DNA from: Celoporthe dispersa
Lineage: Eukaryota > Ascomycota > Sordariomycetes > Diaporthales > Cryphonectriaceae
Reading direction: 5' to 3'
Assembly (NCBI GenBank): GCA_016584495.1
Contig: WAID01000013.1
Span: 2,046,001-2,110,000 of the forward strand
DNA: 64,000 nucleotides
Below the pieces are notes generated by a model that saw only the letters and a list, made by a program, of their open reading frames with translations, made no database searches and had not been told where the DNA came from. The position numbers and the translations under genes were made by a program. Positions 56,443 through 64,000 of the stretch are shown in pieces (positions within the stretch are counted from its first letter, which is position 1; every line of letters begins with the position of its first letter).

Positions 56443-59116
56443 TTAGTGAGAAGGCTGCGCAATAGCATTGAGATAGCCGGCGCGCAACAGCGGCCGTGGG
56501 TCGAAACCAAGGTCTTCATAGTTATCGCTCGTGCGAAACTTGGGCTCGTCCTCAGGCCTATCCGCAGCGATGTCGGGGGCGAGGTCGGAGGCAGCAACTG
56601 TGTTGTTGGTAGTGGCTCCCGGGATGTCGGCGGCGGTCGCGAGATCCGCGAGCTGTTGGAGGTTCTGGCTCGCCGCTGGCTCGGCGGCAGAGCTCGTAGA
56701 CGGGGACAGGGCGTCGCGGATTCTGGCGCGGATCGATTCATCCCACGTCGAGGGGGGAGATGTTGGCGTCGAGGAGGTTTCTGAGGAGCTGGGTTGCCTC
56801 TTCGTGTGATCTCTCGGTCTTGGTCATCTCTATCAGGCAGAGCGTGGTCAACGATGTGAAGTGGTGGTTCAGCGGGCTGATCATCTGGGCGTGCGAGGTG
56901 AGGAGGCGGACCGATTCCCTGACGGCCCAGGTGACGTCTGTGATCAGGGCCGAAGGCATAAACAAGAAGGCAAGCAGTCGGCAGTGCCAGTATGAGAGGT
57001 GGAGAACGGGCTCTAGGTGAGGTGAGATGTCGCCGGGAAAGTGAGCACGCCACATCTCCATATTCAGGTGGAAGGTGGCTGAAGCCACGGTGCCTGCGCC
57101 TGGCGTCGAATGCAGAGGGCAGTTATCGATGCGGGCGACCAGTGTCCGACGATATATGCCAACACTAGAAATAGTGTCAGAGAATAGGCCCCTGAGAGTC
57201 ATGATGATGTAGTGAACTTACGACTGAAGCGGTAGTTGACTTCTCCAAGGATGGGCCTGAGGTTGTGTGGCAGAACCACTGCGTCGCTCGAGATGACCAG
57301 AGGCGTCGCTGTCGATATGGCATTCCATCGGTCCAGTACGACAAGCGTCCACCAAGCACGAGCTCGGATGCACTCGTCTGTCTCATCACCGCCCGTGGTG
57401 CACAGCGTCATAGCCTCTTGTGGTATACCCATGGCGTATGCCAGACCAGCAGCTCGACCGAGCAGCGAGACCTTGGCGGGCCCTTCGTGCTCTCGGGACA
57501 AAGACGAGACCCCAAAGTTGTCAACGTTGATGATCATGAGGATGAGACACTGCAGGTAGACGAGGTCTGAGATCGGTGCGTGCTTCCCGCCCTCGGCGTC
57601 GAATTCTGCAAGAAGGCGATTGGCAGTGACGAGACGGCCGTGAACATTCTGGACAGCCTCAAAAGACCCCATTGTGGAGTTGAGCGCCTCGATGAAGGCA
57701 CTCTGCAGGGTGGTAGTGCAGAGTGCAAGCCGTGAGGCCATGCCTTCTCGTGAGCTGGGGAGAAACGGCAGCACGTGGTGAACAATGTAAAAGTATCTAT
57801 GGTATGCGGTCAGTGCTCGTCGGGGACCAGAGACAGACGCCTAACCAGCAGTCACATACGAGGTATAGACGTTTTCCTCAATGCCTGGAGCCACAGGAGC
57901 GGGCTGAGGAACCTGGCGGTGGAGCTTTACGCCGTCGACATCAGAAGGTCGAGCCTGAGGTGTGCCGATATTTGTCCGCGGCAGGATAGGCTTAAGAGCA
58001 AGCCCACTGGCCGAGTATGATGTCTGATGCGGAATAACAGGTCGACTCGGCGTCGGAGCTGGAAAATTGCCGCCAGAAATTTGAGCAAGCGGGCGCTTGC
58101 GAACCTCCTCCAGCTGCGCGAAAGCTGTATAGGTCTCTCCGATACTCCCTCTGGCTACCAGCTCTCCAGCTAGGGCCTCCGCCGCGGTCTGGCCCCCAAG
58201 TTTGCCTTCGATGGAGTTGATCCGGTCGGCCAGCTCCTTAATGTACCCTTTACTAGGGCCCCTCTTCTGAGGCACGCGGCTGAACATACATCGGACGTTC
58301 GAACGACGGCAGTTTGAACAGGCCTCGTCGCCGTTTTCGGTCATACTGTCACACTTGACCTTCTTCCTGCGGCACTCGTCACAGGCTCGGCTCACTTTGG
58401 ACCGTTTCCGAGGCGGGGTCACATCAGCAAGTGTGTACTGCGACTGTGTCCCGCCGGCGGGTATAGCTGGGGCGAGGGTGGGTGGTTGCGGGGTGTCCAA
58501 GTACTGGGCGTGGGCATGGGGATGCGGTGGAAATGGTGACTGGGCCGTGTGATGAGGTTCAGGATCTTGTCTCGACTCAGCATGCTGTATGGCCTGCTGC
58601 AGGGTCTGCTGGAGCTCCTGCTGTACACTCGGCTGTATGTTCTCTACAGAGACCTCGGGCGGCAAGACGTGGGCTTCAGAAAGGCTATGCTCCCGGCTGT
58701 GCATCTCCGAGTCTGACTGTTCAGCCTGCAGCTGGTGCAGGCTCTCCTCGAGGTCGACGGCTCGCTGAGACTCATAACTGTTGTCCTCAGCGGCAGCAGA
58801 AGTACCGACTACTCCCTGCAGGGCCTGCGACATCTGCGCTGCAAGCTGCAGCTGCTGTATCTGGTCGTCACCATGGCTGCCCAGTTGCAGATCTTCTGCG
58901 GCTACGTCTGGTCGTGCGCGCTGTGGTGGCGTCGGTGGATCAGGCTGTTGCTGGGTTGCTTCGACTTCGCGGTCTCCTGAGAAAAAAAGCATCGTGTGTC
59001 TCCTCGACGGTAGGAAGGGAGTGGTACTGTGGTTGGGGCTCTTGGGGCTGCGCGTCAGATCTGGAGATGTCCTCAACGACAGCCTCCAACTTTGTCACCA
59101 CCTGGTCTTTGTCCAT
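56443..59116 (-). CDS. Zn2Cys6 transcription factor, COL-26/BglR/Rgt1-like, frameshifted
   Basis: Related factors (Neurospora COL-26, Trichoderma/Aspergillus BglR, yeast Rgt1) govern glucose sensing and sugar-utilisation genes. The start is MDKDQVVTKLEAVVEDISRS at 59116. A Gln-rich region precedes the zinc cluster (residues about 245-276, CDECRRKKVKC...CSNCRRSNVRC), followed by RVPQKRGPSKGYIKELADRI, a hallmark of this subgroup. Exons are about 57860-59116, 57222-57796 and 56443-57164. The middle-homology (fungal_trans) part contains YLQCLILMIINVDNFG, ARAWWTLVVLDRWNAI and NMEMWRAHFP. The frame breaks at A7 (58982-58988, one extra) and G6 (56752-56757, one extra), and one base seems missing near 57145. 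Corrected length is about 850 residues. A shorter start at 58992 would avoid the first break. Confidence 0.82.
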
Positions 59117-60004
59117 TGTCGCCAATGTCCTGGAGCAGTTGATATTGCAAGAGTGGAAATGGTAATGGGGAAGGACCTGCGGCGTTGTCAATGTTGGTTG
59201 TTGCCAACAACCCCAAGGTTGTGTGAAGGGATGCGTCGGGCTGCTATCATATCCTTGGCCCGTCCATGGCTGATGCTGGCACCAGCCCAAGAGCAGCAAG
59301 CTTAAGTGAAGAAGATGATGAGATGCTGATTGCCAGGCTGCTCATTCACTGGGCTTGTATCTGTAATCTCATCACACTTGGCTGAAGGTGGGACGACATT
59401 AACTTGTGAAGTGATTAGTGCACATGCCAACTGGGAGACAACTTTGAGGATGGCAACAGCATGAATTGAAAGGTGTGAAGAGCTACGGAAACCCGCTCTG
59501 AACAGGAATTCGCGAACAACAAGGGAATGCCATGCCATTGAATTACATGTTACAGAACAACAAAGCGGCAGAGAGATATTGACTTGTTGCTGTGATGAGA
59601 ACAAGGGGATGGAGTTGAGTGAGATGGAAACGTACCTTGACGCGCTCCGAGCTCCAAGGCGCGCTGGATGGAACAATTGATGTTGCTGATTCCGAAGGCA
59701 ACGGAAGAGGAAGAACTCGAGGCCGAGATTTTTCTGGGAGCAGCGTTCTAGGCGGAAGCGGAGGAGCGGGGTAGCGGAGGGGCTAGAGCCAATGGGAGGT
59801 CATTACAAATACAGTGCGATATATTTCACAACTGTGTCTTCACACAGGGCTCCAGATGCCCCACCACCCTCTCAAGAAGCATGGTTCTCTCTTCCGTCTC
59901 ACACAGTACATGAGCCCAAAGATATAGTGTTCTTGAGCAAAAGTTGGATGTCGTTTTTTTTTAATGTATATCTTGGCAGACTAGCTGCAGAGTTCCAACA
60001 CGTC
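59117..60004. other. Promoter region of the COL-26-like gene
   Basis: No ORF is convincing. It contains the likely 5' UTR and promoter of the gene starting at 59116 and the 3' flank of the gene ending at 60005. Confidence 0.5.
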
Positions 60005-61792
60005 TCAACTCACCCGAGATGCGGTATGATCTTCTTGCTGCCTGTCCTGTTGTTCTTGAGAATCTGGACTCATATTGGCTCTAGGTTTCCATCTCTTGGC
60101 TAATATGTTCTCCATGTCTTTTATCGATTTGACGCCATCATGAGCGGAGTCCTGCTCCGACTTGGTACCATGATGCTGCTCATTGGTCAACCGGTGTTTC
60201 GCCGCGCCAAAATTATGGAAACAGCAAGACGGAAGTGCGTCGATGTCTTCTTTGGTCAGATTATCGACGTGGTGCCTTGCTGCGTCAGCCGTGATTTTGG
60301 CGATGGTCCGTAGCGCGGCGTTGGAAGTGTCTCTCAGGTGTTGTTCAGCGTCTTGCATCGACTCTGGCAACGGTAGAGCGAGGATATGGTCATGTAGTGT
60401 GAAGAGGGATCTATCAAATTTAGATTAGAAGACACCACTCGGCAGAAATAGAATAAAGTATCAGAGGGTGACGGGAATCCATCAGTCTTCTGGGGGGGAG
60501 GGGGAGGGGTCATACCGTATGGCTATCGCGATAGCTCCGCATGGCGATCCGTTTCTATGACCTGGTCGATCTGTACTTTCACTCATGTTCACGGATAAGA
60601 ATGCCTGGGCCTCTAGGTCGAGCTTCTTCAACTCTGCAATCTTGGCTTCTATAGCGCCAGGCAGCACGACAGTCCGCTGGATGTGATCCAAGAAGGACGC
60701 TGCCTGGGCCTGTCGTCCAAACCTGCTTATAGCGGCAGGTGGCGGAGTCGATTGCACCCCGTCCTCGTTGCATGTACTGGCGGTGTCCGGTGTGGCAGTG
60801 CGGCAAGGCACGAGGTCAAGGGGTAAAGGTGCGGATCGGCTAGGGAAAAGAGACTCGGAAAGGCGGTTTTCGTCCTTTGTTGGAAAGGTAATGAGCCTGG
60901 GAAACAATCAGCAAGTCAGTTTGGAAGTGTCACGCCGCTCAGACATTCTAGGCCAAGCAAGGCACAGAGAGAGTAGCCACCTTTCCACTATCACGACACC
61001 CCACCACGCATTCCATTCCTCCAAGTGTTTCTGCAAGGGCTTCTTCTCACGGACTTTCACATCGTTATCGAGACCCAGTGCGTGGCTCATCCGTACGACT
61101 GTGCCTATCGACACATAAGCTGCTTGGTGACGGTCAGACTGACACTCAAACACGGAAAGCAGCAGGCCGGCCTGGACAAGACGGGTGCTTGCGGGTACGA
61201 TTGCTTGAACGTGCGCAAAAGCTGCCTTGACGACGAGGTATAGCACATCTGGAGTGATGCTGTGCTCTCGGGCCAGACGGTTCGAATCTGCAGTGGAGGG
61301 GCGAAGGAGGATGAGACACATGGCGAGCACGAGAACGGATGTTCCCGCTGGTGGTAGGCTATTCCCTGCTTCTCTCTCGATCTCCTGCTGCAAGCACGGC
61401 GAGACTATGGGCATGACCTTGTGGAAGGTTGAGAAGTACCGATCACACAGCGCCGGCAGGGTGAGACTCTGGAGCTTAAAGGTGCGACCAACCAAGCTGT
61501 CCAGGGTCCTGCTCAGCAACTCTGGCCTAGAGGGGTCGACGACTAACTGCAGATCATGGTCCGTGGTCGGCATCCCAAGCCGTGGCCCTGACGTGAGCAG
61601 AGAAGCCGACGGGTAGGCGCTGCTGTTGAAGGATAGGAGGGATGAGTTGACCAATGGAGAGTCGTAGTCATAGCTGCAGCTAACACCCTTCCTCGCACAA
61701 TAGCTACAGTCGGGAAGTAGTTTATCGCAAGCTTTCTTGCGGGCCTTGCAGGTGCTGCAGACCCGAGCAGCACGTTCAGCTCCTGATGCCAT
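60005..61792 (-). CDS. Zn2Cys6 transcription factor, probable regulator of the adjacent MFS gene
   Basis: Exons 60981-61792, 60516-60896 and 60005-60410 join in frame to 532 residues. Introns use GTGGCT...CCCAG and GTATGA...GATAG. The zinc cluster is at the very N-terminus: Cys12, 15, 22, 29, 32 and 39 in VCSTCKARKKACDKLLPDCSYCARKGVSC. The fungal_trans domain follows (LPALCDRYFSTFHKVMPIVS, VVKAAFAHVQAIVPASTRL, VVRMSHALGLDNDVK, EEWNAWWGVVIVER). The C-terminal third has PLPLDLVPCRTATPDT and a His/Gln-rich end. No frameshift was found. It is divergent from the MFS transporter and shares its 860-bp promoter, which carries three CGG/CCG palindromes. Control of the transporter and of itself is an inference. 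Confidence 0.85.
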
Positions 61793-61957
61793 CCTGCTTC
61801 CTGGCTCGCAGGATCACCGTATAGGGCCGATTAAGCCCGCCCAGGGAGGAGATGGCTGGGTGCACAGAGCGTTCAGTTGTCGTACAAGCCCGTGAAGGTC
61901 ATTCACGATGCGATATGACGAGGTGGGCGTGGTAATTTTCGGATAGTCTGACGTGTC

Positions 61958-61967
61958 GTCGGCCGAC
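61958..61967. promoter_or_regulatory. Palindromic site 1, GTCGGCCGAC
   Basis: First of three identical 10-bp palindromes in the divergent promoter. It is followed by ACT. The inner CGGCCG gives inverted CGG half-sites, the usual Zn2Cys6 recognition triplets. It lies 165 bases from the regulator's ATG. Confidence 0.6.
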
Positions 61968-62203
61968 ACTGTGCCATTCTTGGATGGATGGTTGCGGCGT
62001 CAAGACCACTCATGTTCGTAGCGGGGGAGAAGGAGAGAGAGGGGATGGGAGGGGAGACTCCAGCGGAAAGGTCTCAGGTCCTTTTGCTCTGTGTGGCCAA
62101 CGCCACGGTTACAGCGGTGACATGGTCTGCTCACTAATTAGATGATGACCTCACTCGACATCAAAAGCCCGAGACATGGGAAAGAAAGACTGGCAGACCT
62201 CAC

Positions 62204-62213
62204 GTCGGCCGAC
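62204..62213. promoter_or_regulatory. Palindromic site 2, GTCGGCCGAC
   Basis: Second identical palindrome, near the middle of the intergenic region, followed by GCT. The flank CACGTCGGCCGACGCT partly extends the symmetry. Confidence 0.6.
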
Positions 62214-62322
62214 GCTTTACTGCCTTCAGCTAAGCTGCGGGCTGTTTAGACCCTCCAAAGGGAAACACCACACCATTGGTGCATAGTGTATGTACATATG
62301 CAATACATAGCTGTCATTGGCT

Positions 62323-62332
62323 GTCGGCCGAC
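62323..62332. promoter_or_regulatory. Palindromic site 3, GTCGGCCGAC
   Basis: Third identical palindrome, followed by ACT as in site 1, 320 bases upstream of the transporter ATG and 230 bases upstream of a TATA-like motif. Confidence 0.6.
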
Positions 62333-62561
62333 ACTACACCCTTTTGAGCCCACTTACAAGAGACTGTGAATGCGTGCGGTTTGGCACTGTGTAGTTTGTG
62401 AAAGGACGCCTCTCGCTCTGATCGGTGTTGTGGCCAAATGTGTGAGATTGACACTTCGCCTGGCTTATGAATAGGTTCCCGATCGGAAGTTTGGCTGTCG
62501 TACATTACTAAGAAGTTGAAAAGGAGTTCTTTAGTGCGCCCTATGACGACAATGTTTGGGG

Positions 62562-62569
62562 AGATATAT
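62562..62569 (+). promoter_or_regulatory. TATA-like box of the MFS gene
   Basis: The block ATATATAT lies about 85 bases upstream of the ATG at 62653. Confidence 0.45.
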
Positions 62570-62652
62570 ATTGATAAACAAACCAACCGATAAACAATAA
62601 GCAAAATATTTGCTGTGCACCAGTCGCGAGATAACACCATATTCTGGTCAAC

Positions 62653-64000
62653 ATGGAGCAGGCGAAGAAAGACCTACCTCCCAGCGAAGCGACTTCATGT
62701 TTATCAAACGACCCTCCCGCATCTTCTGGGAACCTCATGACCATTGTGCAGACCCAGCGAGGCTCAGACGCAAACAACGTGCCAGATCTCGAGAAACAGC
62801 AGCGCCCGGCCTTGTCCGATGACGACGGCAATGCAGAAAATTCAGAGGAAGACAATAAGGCCTTTATTGTGAAGTTTGAGGACGGCGACCCTGCGAACCC
62901 AATGAACTGGAGCTCGGCGTACAAGGCATGGTTGACCTTTGAGCTGGGTCTCGTGGCATTCCTTGGCTCAGTTGGATCATCCATCATCACACCAGCAGAG
63001 ACTGTGATTGAGGACCTCTACGGTGTGAGCCATGAGGCGACAGTATTGGTGCTCTCTCTATTCGTGCTAGGTAAGCAAATCCACGGAGTCCCAGGATCGT
63101 GTAATTTTCTGCAGTCTGGCCTGGGCTGATGAGGTGTCAAACGACAGGTTTCGCCCTTGGACCGCTCATATGGGCGCCCATCAGCGAGGTCTATGGTCGA
63201 AGGTGGTCCATCCTACCGGCCGTGTTCGTCCTGGGTCTCTTCAGTATTGGCACCGCGGTCAGCAACAACGCCGCAAGTATCTTCGCCACTCGGTTGGTGG
63301 GTGGGATTTTGGTTCCGCGCCCATTAGCAATGTCTCGGCAGCACTTGGGGATTTCTACCCTCCCAAGACCAGAGGCATCGCTATGGCTTTCCTCGCCATG
63401 TGCGTGGTAGGAGGGCCCTGCGTGGCTCCCCCTGATCGGTGCGGCGATCGTCGTCAATCCCTCACCTGGGATGGCGCTGGACCGAGTATATGCTGGCCAT
63501 CATGGTCTTTGCGGTCTTCTTTTTGACACTCGTCGGCATGCCAGAGACCTACCCTCCCGTTCTTCTCAAGCAAAAGGCCGAGCAGATGCGCAAGACGACC
63601 GGCGATCAGCGGTACTGGCACCCACAGGAGCACGAGAAGATTAACGCCCAGAACATCCTAACAAAATACCTCACGCGGCCTATGCGCATGTTCTTGTGAG
63701 TGGACCAGCTGTTCAAGTCCCTGAAGCATGCAACTTACACTTTATACTTAGCACCGAGCCGATGCTGATGTGTATTGCCATCTATGCATCTTTCGTATAC
63801 GGCCTCCTCTTCCTTACCTTGGAGGTGTTCCCGATCGTGTTCTACGAACAACGCATGTGGGGCTTAGTCGTCTCCGAGCTGCCATTCATAGGCCTATTTG
63901 TTGGTGTCTTATGTGCCATGTTTGTCAATATTCTGAACCAACCTCTTTACGTCCGTGCCATGACCAAGTAAGTCCTGAATGCCATGTTATAGTATTATAT
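62653..64000 (+). CDS. MFS drug:H+ antiporter, DHA1-like, partial with three frameshifts
   Basis: A plasma-membrane exporter of the 12-helix multidrug/polyamine group. Exons 62653-63070, 63148-63695 and 63752-63967 have donors GTAAGC, GTGAGT and GTAAGT. The gene continues past the right edge. An acidic cytosolic head of about 90 residues ends with the family motif GDPANPMNWSSAYKAW. Helix 1 follows, then motif A (GPLIWAPISEVYGRRWSIL), SAPISNVSAALGDFYPPKTR, and the loop between helices 6 and 7 with QKAEQMRKTTGD. The frame breaks at T4 (63307-63310, one missing), C5 (63428-63432, one extra) and C3 (63459-63461, one extra). The corrected reading passes VAPLIGAAIVV and NPHLGWRWTEYMLAIM. Divergence from a Zn2Cys6 gene suggests inducible efflux. 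Confidence 0.85.

Noticed and set aside
1..64000. CRISPR arrays, insertion sequences, LTR or TIR transposons, rRNA genes
   Set aside because: No regularly spaced repeats, terminal repeats with target duplications, reverse-transcriptase or transposase motifs, or rRNA sequence were seen.
56443..64000. A secondary-metabolite cluster built from two Zn2Cys6 genes and an MFS gene
   Set aside because: No polyketide synthase, NRPS, terpene cyclase or tailoring enzyme is visible in the window; the COL-26-like gene is a typical conserved sugar regulator. Sequence beyond the right edge could change this view.

Overview
The window looks like nuclear DNA of a filamentous ascomycete (Pezizomycotina, most likely a sordariomycete). 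Genes carry short introns with GTAAGT-type donors and CTAAC/CTGAC branch points. Families typical of such fungi are present: a fungal hybrid-kinase phytochrome, a copper-fist factor, Zn2Cys6 regulators, a GT90 CAP10-type glycosyltransferase and a DHA1 MFS transporter. Intergenic DNA is rich in microsatellites and CT tracts. There is no virus, plasmid, CRISPR array or clear transposon.

Layout. 0-5 kb: a partial membrane-protein gene (-) running off the left edge and an Rsm1/NIPA-type C3HC zinc-finger gene (-). 5-9 kb: a tRNA-Glu(CTC) with an intron, the HAL2/MET22 bisphosphate nucleotidase (-) and mitochondrial ribosomal protein L6 (-). 10.8-16 kb: a KAR5/Tht1-like nuclear-fusion gene (+) and two small orphan genes (+). 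16.6-20.5 kb: a very long coiled-coil protein (-). 22.8-27 kb: an unknown nuclear-looking protein (-) divergent from a PP2A activator, PTPA/Rrd1 (+). 30.3-35.3 kb: a fungal phytochrome (+). 37-41.2 kb: a GT90 glycosyltransferase (+) and a small Lys/Ala/Glu-rich protein (+). 41.2-52.5 kb: an 11-kb stretch with no supportable gene. 52.5-54 kb: a GRISEA/Mac1/Cuf1-type copper-fist factor (+). 56.4-59.1 kb: a COL-26/BglR/Rgt1-like Zn2Cys6 factor (-). 60-64 kb: a second Zn2Cys6 factor (-) divergent from a DHA1 MFS transporter (+) that runs off the right edge.

Two things stand out. First, the 860-bp divergent promoter between the second Zn2Cys6 gene and the transporter holds three identical copies of the palindrome GTCGGCCGAC, a CGG/CCG-type site suited to a zinc-cluster dimer. 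This suggests a self-contained regulator-efflux module. Second, eight genes (Rsm1-like, Rrd1, phytochrome, GT90, small Lys/Ala protein, copper-fist, COL-26-like, MFS) read through only if single bases are added or removed, nearly always in C/G/A/T runs. Each gene length returns to a multiple of three after the inferred corrections where both ends are visible. The other genes are intact. This pattern fits homopolymer consensus errors better than mass pseudogenisation, but raw reads are needed to decide. Exon coordinates are my own reading of splice signals, without transcript data.
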